This document shows, in pieces, positions 32,527 to 40,836 of a DNA stretch of 64,000 nucleotides. The DNA comes from CAYRTD01 sp964528675. GTDB taxonomy: Bacteria; Bacteroidota; Bacteroidia; Bacteroidales; GCA-2748055. Positions within the stretch are counted from its first letter, which is position 1, and each line of letters opens with the position of its first letter. The DNA is taken from the NCBI GenBank assembly GCA_964528675.1, contig CAZGTU010000008.1:1-64000 (forward strand), given 5' to 3'. A program made the position numbers and the translations under genes. The notes under the pieces are model-generated. The model ran no database searches and was not told where the DNA came from. It was given only the letters and a program-made list of their open reading frames with translations.

Positions 32527-33453
32527 TTATATTCGGTGCTTTTCGTTATAATTCTCAACGATATCATATACCTGGCTTTTACTGATTTTATCATTATAAA
32601 ACTTACCAGTACCAGTTATATAATCATATGCTTTTTTCAGTGCCTGTGCGTATTGTGACTGTTGATCAGCAGTATCCAGCGCCACTTTAAGCTCCGTGGC
32701 TGTGGGGTATTTTCCATTTAGCTGAATATTTCTCACAATTTTTATCAGTGCGTCCTCTTCATCGTACACATTAAAATTGTAAATATAATAGGTAAGCTTA
32801 TGGAAATCCGGGGTTTGAAAGGCATCGATGTAAATTCGAAGGTCTTCATATAAATACTGACTGTTATCTACCAGTAAATCACAGTAATCATTGATGTCAT
32901 CAATATTATTAATAAAATGCTGTTGCCTTGCAAATTCACTCATAAAAAAATGCGTGAATACATTTTCAGTAACAGGCACATTTACATACGTTGAAGCCGG
33001 ATTTCCTTTCATCCCGTGTGCCAGGGTGGCTGGTGAAAGTTGTTCGTACTGTGATTCTGTGGAAATAGTCCCCCCTTGATATACTTCTTTAAAAACAATG
33101 GCGTCATGGTACATTTGACATTCATTATCATGAAACACCGGATGCTCTTTATCTTCGATTATGCCAAAAATGGGCTTCATTTGAAGATCAGATGCCCGGT
33201 GGGTTAGCCAGCCAATGGCGCCGGCGATCTGCTCTGTTTCTTCCTTTTTGAAAGAATCCGCTTTACGGTTTTTATATTTTTCAATGATAGGTATGGCATA
33301 CAGGTGATTACCTCTTGATCCGCTACAAAACAGGCCACTGTCATAGCTATTTTCCACACTTTTGGTGAAAATCTCAGGAAAATTAATCCTATCGGCTTTC
33401 ATAAGCCTTACAGTATCTTCATATACTGCCACATGGGTGATATGTTCTGACAT
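32527..33453 (-). CDS. Zinc-dependent phospholipase C-like protein, putative
   Basis: The 308-residue protein has no signal peptide. GAIGWLTHRASDLQMKP (His85, Asp89) and HDNECQMYHDA (His116, Asp117) resemble the helical G-x-L-x-H-x-A-x-D and H-D metal sites of the bacterial zinc-dependent phospholipase C-like superfamily. The rest is mostly helical. In that superfamily the zinc cluster hydrolyses phosphodiesters, but many members are uncharacterised. It starts 22 bp after the dehydratase-like gene and precedes its own Tat-exported paralogue by 12 bp. A cytoplasmic enzyme and an exported, active-site-poor copy side by side is unusual. Function is not known. Confidence 0.5.
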   Translation of the reverse strand: MSEHITHVAVYEDTVRLMKADRINFPEIFTKSVENSYDSGLFCSGSRGNHLYAIPIIEKYKNRKADSFKKEETEQIAGAIGWLTHRASDLQMKPIFGIIEDKEHPVFHDNECQMYHDAIVFKEVYQGGTISTESQYEQLSPATLAHGMKGNPASTYVNVPVTENVFTHFFMSEFARQQHFINNIDDINDYCDLLVDNSQYLYEDLRIYIDAFQTPDFHKLTYYIYNFNVYDEEDALIKIVRNIQLNGKYPTATELKVALDTADQQSQYAQALKKAYDYITGTGKFYNDKISKSQVYDIVENYNEKHRI

Positions 33454-33475
33454 AATTATGTAAATTAAACGATTA

Positions 33476-34681
33476 CTATTCTGATAACTTTTCTAACTTC
33501 TTCTCATTGACAACCAACCCCAGACCCGGGCCTTCAGGGACAATTAGTTTACCGTCTTTAAACTCCACGTGGTTATCAAACACACTCAATACCGGCTCGT
33601 ACAGTTCGGTTTCGATAAACTCAATGAAAGGTCCAAAATTCGAGCAGGATGCCATCACGTGAAGGGCCGCAGCCGTGCCAAGTGTAGGTTTAGTATTGTG
33701 TGGTGCCATGGTTTTAAAGAATGTTTGCCCGAGGGTTGCTATTTTTTTTACCTCGGTAATGCCTCCTGATTTAATTACATCGGGTTGAATCACATCCGGG
33801 TTTCCCTGGAGAATAAGATCCCTGAATTGCCAGCGTGTATAACATTTTTCTCCTGCGAGTACAGGAATATCAAGCGCTTCCACTACTTCGGCGGTGTCTC
33901 TGTGGTTTTCGAGGGGACAGGGACTTTCAAAGTATTTCATGCCCATTCCCTGTAATTCTTTACCAATTTGAATTGCCCTGTAGGCAGTATATCCTTCATT
34001 CGGATCAACGAAAAGCTCTACATCTCCGGAGAGGGCCTCTTTCACAGCCGAATAGTATTTAAGTGTATAATCAGGATGCGGATTAAGATTATATTCCCGT
34101 ATCTGCATTCGTAATTTGATAACCTTAAATCCTTTCTCGGCAAGATTTAGTGCCTTATCAACAGCTTCCTCTACAGGCACAGTACCCCCGTATATCCCAA
34201 ATCCGCCATAAGTGAGAAATTCCTTCTGATAACTGCCTCCAAGAAGTTTATAAACCGGTTGCTGAAAAATTTTACCTTTCAGATCCCACATTGCCAGATC
34301 AATTCCGGCAATTGCATAAGGTAAAGCCCCGGCGGGTCCGAGATCATGGTTATACCAGAATAGCTCATCCCATAGAGGCTCAACATCAAAAGGATCTATT
34401 CCAATCACCCGCTCTTTAATATCTGTTTCAATGAAAGTCCTTATCAAATGAGTATTATTCGGGCTTGATTCTCCCCAACCCGAAATTCCTGCATTTGTTT
34501 CGAGTTTAACTATTATTGCTCTTGGGAGTATATAGGTTTTTAAGCCCGTAATTTTAATACCTGTCTTTCCGGGATTAATCTCTGGATTTAGTGCATAATT
34601 ATGAGATCTACCTGTAAATGCTGTAGCAGAAATACCTGCCATGCCAAGCATTGACAGAAATCTTCTTCTATTTGTTTTCAT
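33476..34681 (-). CDS. Tat-exported enolase-superfamily protein, galactonate-dehydratase-like
   Basis: The 401-residue protein has a twin-arginine signal (NRRRFLSMLG) and belongs to the mandelate-racemase side of the superfamily, distinct from the KFK paralogues at 4027 and 8493. Visible sites are VIKLRM (K-x-R), FVDPNEGY, YFESP, LAGEKCYT, and the D...H pair in VIQPDVIKSGG and MAPHNTKP. This matches the layout of D-galactonate dehydratase and related acid-sugar dehydratases; 3,6-anhydrogalactonate cycloisomerases also belong here. Its export is unexpected for this family. It follows the WD40 gene by 106 bp and precedes the phospholipase-C-like gene by 22 bp. Substrate unknown. Confidence 0.85.
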   Translation of the reverse strand: MKTNRRRFLSMLGMAGISATAFTGRSHNYALNPEINPGKTGIKITGLKTYILPRAIIVKLETNAGISGWGESSPNNTHLIRTFIETDIKERVIGIDPFDVEPLWDELFWYNHDLGPAGALPYAIAGIDLAMWDLKGKIFQQPVYKLLGGSYQKEFLTYGGFGIYGGTVPVEEAVDKALNLAEKGFKVIKLRMQIREYNLNPHPDYTLKYYSAVKEALSGDVELFVDPNEGYTAYRAIQIGKELQGMGMKYFESPCPLENHRDTAEVVEALDIPVLAGEKCYTRWQFRDLILQGNPDVIQPDVIKSGGITEVKKIATLGQTFFKTMAPHNTKPTLGTAAALHVMASCSNFGPFIEFIETELYEPVLSVFDNHVEFKDGKLIVPEGPGLGLVVNEKKLEKLSE

Positions 34682-34787
34682 AATTAATTTAAATGTCGAC
34701 GATATTTTTCAGAATGGAAATAAAGCATTTTCATCTCTTTATATCCCTGTTTTTCAATATCTCTATCTGAGGTTTATCATTAAATTA

Positions 34788-35960
34788 TCAAGGATCGATA
34801 CCTTCAATCTGAAATTTCCATAAACGCAATGTTCCATCTTCATGGGAGGAAACCAATAGATCCCCTTCATTATTGAAATCAAGATATTCTGATCTGAAAA
34901 CAGGTTCTTTATGTACCTGTACAATGGGCTTATTCACCGGGTCATCCGGGATAGCATAAAAATAAATATTTCCTTGCTCCTCTTCAACAGAATCAGACTT
35001 AGCTCCTTCTCTACCGCCTGCCGCCAGGATACTGCCATCCAGAGAAAACTCAACAGCTTCCATTCCAAGAGGAAAAGTCAGAGTATGAATTAAATTTCCT
35101 GAATTAAAGTTCCATATTTTGATTGAATTATCATCACGCCCTTTCTGAGAAACAGAGGCAGAGGCTATACAACTAAGTTGTGGACTAATCCTGACTGATT
35201 TAACAGAAGCATCATGTCCTTCCAGTGTCCGGATAATCGTCATTTGGGCAACTTCCCATATTATCAATTTTCCATCAAGTCCCCCTGAAACCAGGTACTT
35301 ATCATCCAACGAAAAATCTAATGAATTCACATCCCCACGATCTTTTGTTGGATAATCTTTCATTTTTTCTTTGGGTGTATGAATAACCTGTTTTAAAACT
35401 TTAAAACTTTTTCCATCAAGAATAGAAATTCTACCATCAATATGACCAATAGCTAAAAGTTCACCATTGTGTGAAAATTTCATATATTCAATACCTGAGT
35501 CAAATTCAACATCTTTTTTCCGTTTCCAGGTCCCGGTATCCCAGATTAATAAATTTTTAAATTTTCCACCGGCAAACAAATATTTATCATCAGGAGAAAA
35601 GCAAACAGATTCAATTTCATTTTCACAACTGTCATGAAATAGTTTTTTACCTGATTTTACCTCCCAAATAATCAAATCATTTCCTGCGCTTGATCCGGAT
35701 ACAATAAATTCAGAATTATTTGAAAATTCTGCAACATCTACAGAAACAAGTCCGTGATCCTGATCTATTTCACCCATTCTGTCTCCTAATCTTATCCATA
35801 TTTCATCAAGCTTAACCCTTAATCCTGAATTGGAATGAAGATATTTATTTCCTTCCAAATCCTGTGGACCAGTTCTTATACAGCTTTGAAAATAAGACAT
35901 CAATAGAATTATGATAACACATAAAGTGTATTGTTTTATATCATTATTCCGAAGCATCAC
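34788..35960 (-). CDS. WD40-repeat lipoprotein
   Basis: The 390-residue protein has a lipoprotein signal (SYFQSC) and seven or so WD40 blades: VAEFSNNSEFIVSG, VCFSPDDKYLFAGG, MKFSHNGELLAIGH, LDFSLDDKYLVSGG, VRISPQLSCIASAS, VEFSLDGSILAAGG and EYLDFNNEGDLLVSSH, each followed by a W-containing end such as LIIWEVKSGK and LRLWKFQ. It belongs to the same subfamily as the 9783 protein (similar N-terminal element and final blade). It is probably anchored in the outer or inner membrane facing the periplasm or surface, as a binding platform. It is upstream of a Tat-exported dehydratase-like gene by 106 bp. No enzyme motif is visible. Confidence 0.9.
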   Translation of the reverse strand: MMLRNNDIKQYTLCVIIILLMSYFQSCIRTGPQDLEGNKYLHSNSGLRVKLDEIWIRLGDRMGEIDQDHGLVSVDVAEFSNNSEFIVSGSSAGNDLIIWEVKSGKKLFHDSCENEIESVCFSPDDKYLFAGGKFKNLLIWDTGTWKRKKDVEFDSGIEYMKFSHNGELLAIGHIDGRISILDGKSFKVLKQVIHTPKEKMKDYPTKDRGDVNSLDFSLDDKYLVSGGLDGKLIIWEVAQMTIIRTLEGHDASVKSVRISPQLSCIASASVSQKGRDDNSIKIWNFNSGNLIHTLTFPLGMEAVEFSLDGSILAAGGREGAKSDSVEEEQGNIYFYAIPDDPVNKPIVQVHKEPVFRSEYLDFNNEGDLLVSSHEDGTLRLWKFQIEGIDP

Positions 35961-36042
35961 TCTACATAAAAGTTGAAAATTTAAATATAATGTAAATCAA
36001 ATGACATCATGAATAATCCCAGAATAATTTTTAATAATCAAT

Positions 36043-36084
36043 AAATAAGGGGCATAAATATTGAGATGAAAATGCCCCTTATTT
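36043..36084 (-). terminator. Strong hairpin terminator after the beta-helix gene
   Basis: AAATAAGGGGCAT (36043-36055) and ATGCCCCTTATTT (36072-36084) form a perfect 13-bp stem with a 16-base loop. It lies 29 bp beyond the stop of the T9SS beta-helix gene and before the WD40 lipoprotein start. It should separate the TonB receptor/beta-helix unit from the genes further along the minus strand. The AT ends also give T-rich sequence on both strands. Confidence 0.8.
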
Positions 36085-36112
36085 AAATATTAAACAACCA
36101 ACCAAGAAGAGA

Positions 36113-37657
36113 TTATTTCTGTTTCATCATTTTGCTTACTCCCTGTAATCTGTTTTGATGATAGAAATTAATAAAGTATAGACCTGATTTCAGTTCATCA
36201 GTATTAATCGAAATCGTTCTTTCAGAGATATTTCTGATTGATCTCACTTGCTGTCCCAGTAAATTAGTAATTATTATTCTATCCACATCCTGATTTTCTT
36301 TAAGACTAATTCTTAGTAAATCGTTGAATGGGTTAGGATAAGCTTCAAATTTCTCAGCTTTCTTAAATCTCTCCACTCCAACATAATTGGGGAACCAGTT
36401 TCGGTCACCCAATGGACCTCCGTTTGTTCCGGCACTATATGCGGCATGAGATTCAGGATAACTGAAATCGAGAACTCTGAAATCAGTCTCAAATTGAGGC
36501 ATTTCCGCCGGGTCGTCAGCAAAAGTGTAAAAATCATTAATGTATGCCTGATATTCATTCATTGTTGCCGGGAAATTCTCAAAACTGAAAGCTTCATCTG
36601 AAACAATATTAACACCATCACCAATAAGGTCTGTCAGATAAGGATTAAACAAAGTTTCGGTTGCCTTATCTGAAGAGTCAGGTAATAATTCCGCCACCTG
36701 TGGGTCCAGATAAAAATGATTATTTGTAAACTCAATAAGATCAGGATCATCCAGCACTGTATTTGTAGTATCAGTAAATAATGAATCGACAACAAAGTAA
36801 TAGTGTGGCTCAGTAAAATTAGCACGATCACCGATAAACCCATCTCCCAGTATCCCTACATTGACAAATAAATTGTTTTTAACTATCAATGAGTCTGGTC
36901 TGCCGTAATAAGAACCACCTGTACCTGTGTTTACAACTGTATTATTTTCAAAGATAAACTTGCCATATCGTGCTTCCTGTCTGTTAGTAATAACAGTATT
37001 ATGCATATTATAGATAGTATTATTACGCATATGAACAAGAGGAATCCAGTTTCCACGGAAATGAACCGCGAATCCCTGCCATAATCTTGCGGCAATACCC
37101 TGGTTTGCAATTATACAATTTTCTACATATAGCTTACAGTCCACAGCGTTTATCCTCAAGTTATTCTGGCGGTTAAAGTCAAACACCACATTGTTACATA
37201 CTACGGTAATACCATCCTTGGCCAGTCTAACCGTAGCATTATCTGTGTAATTACCTCCCTGATCCCATCCATTGATTACAATGTCTTTCAGGTAAAGATC
37301 GCCTTGGGCATGGAATGCTCTTTCAGCTTCATCCTCACCTGCGGCAGGTCCTAATGCCTTAATAATTGGTAATGGACCATCTCCATCTTCTGCAGTAACC
37401 ATAAGAGGATAATCTGTATTGTTAATTCGTGCAGTGTAAAGGTAGGTCTGCCCCCTTTTCAGAATGTAGTGATTATGCAAACGATCACCAGTTGCAGTTG
37501 TATCGCCATGAATAACATCATTGATCTTACCGGGTTCTCCGGGTTCAATTACCATGGCTTCTCCTAAATCAGGCCACGGAAAATCCTGTGCATTAACGTT
37601 GTTTAGTCCTAAAAATAATAGTCCTAAACTGAATGTAAGTAAGTAAAACTTTTTCAT
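36113..37657 (-). CDS. Secreted right-handed beta-helix protein with T9SS tail
   Basis: The 514-residue protein has a signal peptide (INVNAQ-like cleavage region), then a beta-helix: rungs such as GDLYLKDIVINGWDQGG, KLYVENCIIANQG, HMRNNTIYNMHN, KFIFENNTVVNTGTGG and SLIVKNNLFVNVG repeat every ~22-30 residues with N-N/N-T/N-V asparagine ladders. Such folds occur in pectate-lyase-like and related glycan-active proteins, but no lyase triad is evident. The tail (YPNPFNDLLR onward, ending MMKQK) is a type A T9SS signal. It starts 57 bp after the TonB receptor and probably forms one operon with it, so it may capture or cleave the receptor's ligand at the surface, a place usually held by SusD. Confidence 0.85.
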   Translation of the reverse strand: MKKFYLLTFSLGLLFLGLNNVNAQDFPWPDLGEAMVIEPGEPGKINDVIHGDTTATGDRLHNHYILKRGQTYLYTARINNTDYPLMVTAEDGDGPLPIIKALGPAAGEDEAERAFHAQGDLYLKDIVINGWDQGGNYTDNATVRLAKDGITVVCNNVVFDFNRQNNLRINAVDCKLYVENCIIANQGIAARLWQGFAVHFRGNWIPLVHMRNNTIYNMHNTVITNRQEARYGKFIFENNTVVNTGTGGSYYGRPDSLIVKNNLFVNVGILGDGFIGDRANFTEPHYYFVVDSLFTDTTNTVLDDPDLIEFTNNHFYLDPQVAELLPDSSDKATETLFNPYLTDLIGDGVNIVSDEAFSFENFPATMNEYQAYINDFYTFADDPAEMPQFETDFRVLDFSYPESHAAYSAGTNGGPLGDRNWFPNYVGVERFKKAEKFEAYPNPFNDLLRISLKENQDVDRIIITNLLGQQVRSIRNISERTISINTDELKSGLYFINFYHQNRLQGVSKMMKQK

Positions 37658-37713
37658 AATAATAAAATTTAGATTAGAAAATAAAGTGAAGTATTAGTTA
37701 ATAAAAATTACTT

Positions 37714-40542
37714 TTAAAACCGGTATCTCACCCCAAGTGTAAATCTTCTACCGTATTGCTGAATACTACTGGGTTGATCGACTGTATAAATGTATTGTCG
37801 CTCGGTTTCATTACTAAGGTTAACCAGATTCATAAGTATCTGCCAGTGCTCTGAAAACTTATATGAAAGAGCAGCATCCCAACGCATATATTCATCGTCA
37901 TAAACATCCTGAAAGGGTGATGCTCCTGAATTTCGCAATCTTACTCCCTGGTAATTCATACTGATCCTTCCGGAAAATCCACCCTTCTCATAGCCAACGG
38001 TAAAATTTGCAATAAAATCTGCCTGACCCTGTGTACTGTTTATGCGGAATGAATCCTGAGTAACCGGAAAATAATCTGGTGGGGGGTAAGCAGTATAAAA
38101 GAAGGGATAATAGGTTTCGGATCTCATAATTGAATAATTACCACTAAGAATTATTCCGTCAAAAGGTTTGGGAAGGAACCTGAAATTAGTCTGGACCTCC
38201 ATCTCTCCTCCATAAACAGTTGTAGTCTCTTCTGAATTAATAGGGCTGTCAACCAACCAACCATACATTGGATTCGTGTCTCTGTTTCCCGACCAATCGA
38301 AAAAATTTACGTTTATATCTATGTCAGATATTTCCTTATAAAAGGCACCCACAGAAACTAATCCGAATTTGGAGAACCAACTGAGCATAGCGTCATAATT
38401 CCATGCTGTAGGAATCTTAAGGTCTATAGAACCGAATTTAACTCTGACCTGATTGGAAAGAGTCTTTTGTGTAAATGGAGTAAGGTTCAAAAAATTCGGA
38501 CGAGAAAGAGTGCGGGTTGCCGCTAACCTCAGGGATAATCCATCAATGAATTCATATTTCAAATGAAACATGGGTAAAAATTCTCCCACTGTATTCGTAG
38601 CGGAAGTATCCCTGCGGTTGATACGAAAAGGTTCATTATCTCGCTGTGTTCCGGCACTTCCAGCAAAATCAAGAAAAGTATTTTCATACCTGAATCCGGG
38701 AATGAATGTCACTCTGGGGCCTAATTTAACTTCCGCCATAATATATCCTGCTGTAATTCTTTCCTTTGCATCGTACATGTCAAAATAATCACCTACATTT
38801 CTTTTATAAAGTGAATCAATTTGAGTCATAACATCATAATGTTCTGTAATTATGTCCGGATCAAAAACAAAAGGGATATCATTATGGTCTGCAAAGGGAG
38901 AATCATATCCAGTATAATCATTGTCAATAAAATTCGACATGGGATAAATGGTACCATTTCTTTCATAATGCGGAAACTTCTGCCGGAAAACAAGTTCGTA
39001 CTCGACAGGATCAAATGACCAGAAAGATTCAAGCATCCTTGATTTTTGTTTTTGCCTGACTTTACCACCAAACTTAATGTCTCCTGAAAACCATCTGCCA
39101 AGGTAAAATGGAACCTTTAAATCTACCTGCCCTGTATAATTTTCATCTTCAATAAAATTATAATATTTTCCTGTTCCAATTCCGCCAATAAATTCGTCCA
39201 GTCCGAAATAAGGCTGAACATAAAGGAACATATCCAGTGGTTGGGCTTCATTAGCTTCTGGTGTAAGGCCACTTTCCATCTCTGCAAGTGCTCCATAAGA
39301 ATAAGGTGTTTCATTGGTTGTGACAGACCTCCCGAAATTAAAAGTAAGTTCAGATGATTGTAATACGTCAAACTCTCCCCTCAGGTTAGTTGTATTCAAA
39401 TTAAGAGCATTTTCATATTTATTTAAATTAAAATCGATAACCGATATAGTAGGCCTTGCTCTTTTCCCCCTGATAACAACATCTCGTGAGGTTTCTGAGA
39501 ATACATGTTCCAAAACTATCCATCCATTTTTAAACTCATAATCCAGTGCAAGGCTTATTCCATAACGGTCTCTGGTTTCCATCTGATTTCTGAAAATAGC
39601 ATTATTTCCCCTGTAACCACCATCCCCTCTTAATTCATAATCACCACTGAAAAAATCAGTATTCCGGTTTACTCTGTGATAGTTAGCGCCAACTATCACT
39701 CCTATCTTATCATCCAGAAAACGATTACTCAGTGTAAAACTACCTCTGTAAGTACCTATATCGTTTATTAGATCATGATAACCGGTTTCCAGTTGTACCC
39801 TTCCATGCAATCCGGGATCCGCTGTTTTAGTAACCAGGTTTACCGAACCTCCTATTGCATCAGCATCCATATCAGGAGTAATGGCTTTATATACTTCAAT
39901 TCCATCAAGAAGATCAGTTGAAACCATACTCAGATTTACCGAACGGTCATTTGCACCTGTGCTCGGTAAAGTCTGACCATTGACAGTAATGGAGTTGAAC
40001 CTTGGCGATACTCCCCGTAAAGTTACCTGAGTACCTTCTCCTCCACTACGTGAAAGTGTAATACCTGGCAGTCTGGAAAGAGTTTCTGCTGCATTTGCAT
40101 CAGGAACTTCTTCAATTTTTTCTTTGGAAACAACATTGACAATATTATTGGATTTAACCTGCTGGTTAATTGCAGCGGCCTGGCCTCTAAGCTGCATAGT
40201 TACCACAACTTCCTCTCCCATAATAGATGTTATGATTAAGGCAATTTTGCCGAGATCGATATTCTCTCCTTCTTCTGTTCTTACTGCAATTTCCTGTGTT
40301 TGATAACTAACATAACTAATAGCAATAATATTATCGCCCACGGGTACGAGGAGCTCAAACTTTCCATTCTCTTCTGTTACCGTCCCAATGCTTGTACCTT
40401 TTACAGAAACATTCGCAAAGGCCAGCGGCTCGTTATTGGAAGCATCTGTTACTGTTCCGGTAATTACAGCTCTGTTTTGCGCTATAACACTTAAGCTAAC
40501 TAATATTAAAAAAGTTAGAATGAGGTGAATTTTTCTATACAT
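37714..40542 (-). CDS. TonB-dependent outer-membrane receptor
   Basis: The 942-residue protein has a signal peptide, a carboxypeptidase-regulatory-like domain (~22-105; GTVTDASNNEPLAFANV, VTEENGKF), a TonB plug (~115-225; ADAAETLSRLPG, GGEGTQVTLRG, MDADAIGGSVNL) and a beta-barrel of ~700 residues ending in the outer-membrane signature RFTLGVRYRF. It should import a ligand too large for porins, with energy from TonB-ExbBD. It is of the general glycan/peptide type, not a clear SusC, and no SusD gene is adjacent. It is divergent from a membrane-tethered regulator (294 bp between) and is followed by a secreted beta-helix protein. Those neighbours suggest an oligosaccharide ligand. Confidence 0.93.
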   Translation of the reverse strand: MYRKIHLILTFLILVSLSVIAQNRAVITGTVTDASNNEPLAFANVSVKGTSIGTVTEENGKFELLVPVGDNIIAISYVSYQTQEIAVRTEEGENIDLGKIALIITSIMGEEVVVTMQLRGQAAAINQQVKSNNIVNVVSKEKIEEVPDANAAETLSRLPGITLSRSGGEGTQVTLRGVSPRFNSITVNGQTLPSTGANDRSVNLSMVSTDLLDGIEVYKAITPDMDADAIGGSVNLVTKTADPGLHGRVQLETGYHDLINDIGTYRGSFTLSNRFLDDKIGVIVGANYHRVNRNTDFFSGDYELRGDGGYRGNNAIFRNQMETRDRYGISLALDYEFKNGWIVLEHVFSETSRDVVIRGKRARPTISVIDFNLNKYENALNLNTTNLRGEFDVLQSSELTFNFGRSVTTNETPYSYGALAEMESGLTPEANEAQPLDMFLYVQPYFGLDEFIGGIGTGKYYNFIEDENYTGQVDLKVPFYLGRWFSGDIKFGGKVRQKQKSRMLESFWSFDPVEYELVFRQKFPHYERNGTIYPMSNFIDNDYTGYDSPFADHNDIPFVFDPDIITEHYDVMTQIDSLYKRNVGDYFDMYDAKERITAGYIMAEVKLGPRVTFIPGFRYENTFLDFAGSAGTQRDNEPFRINRRDTSATNTVGEFLPMFHLKYEFIDGLSLRLAATRTLSRPNFLNLTPFTQKTLSNQVRVKFGSIDLKIPTAWNYDAMLSWFSKFGLVSVGAFYKEISDIDINVNFFDWSGNRDTNPMYGWLVDSPINSEETTTVYGGEMEVQTNFRFLPKPFDGIILSGNYSIMRSETYYPFFYTAYPPPDYFPVTQDSFRINSTQGQADFIANFTVGYEKGGFSGRISMNYQGVRLRNSGASPFQDVYDDEYMRWDAALSYKFSEHWQILMNLVNLSNETERQYIYTVDQPSSIQQYGRRFTLGVRYRF

Positions 40543-40836
40543 CTGCTGGTAGTTTTTTAATTTTATAGATTCGTTGATAAAATAACTCTACAAGTCGTTT
40601 GTTTATATTATATTGAAATTAAAAACTTCAGAAGTAATATTAATTTAAGATTCACCGAAAACATGGTCATACAATAGACAAACTCATGACAAAGTTGTGA
40701 CATAGTTTTGCTATAATAGAATTCTATTGGTACCTGGAATAAAAAAAAGAAAAAATCCTGTTTTACCCAATATTTGTTTTTTTGCTTTTTTAGTTATTTG
40801 TTTGTATTATTACTTCAATTACTACTTTAAAAACCA
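40543..40836. promoter_or_regulatory. Divergent promoter region between TonB receptor and membrane-tethered regulator
   Basis: This 294-bp AT-rich region has no gene. It must carry both divergent promoters. A direct repeat TGACA-N6-TGACA lies in GACAAAGTTGTGACA at about 40687-40702; together with its symmetrical neighbourhood it is a candidate operator. No exact TAnnTTTG box was found by eye on either strand. Confidence 0.45.

Noticed and set aside
37714..40542. SusC/SusD pair
   Set aside because: The receptor has the regulatory-like N-domain but no SusD lipoprotein lies on either side, so the pair is not claimed.
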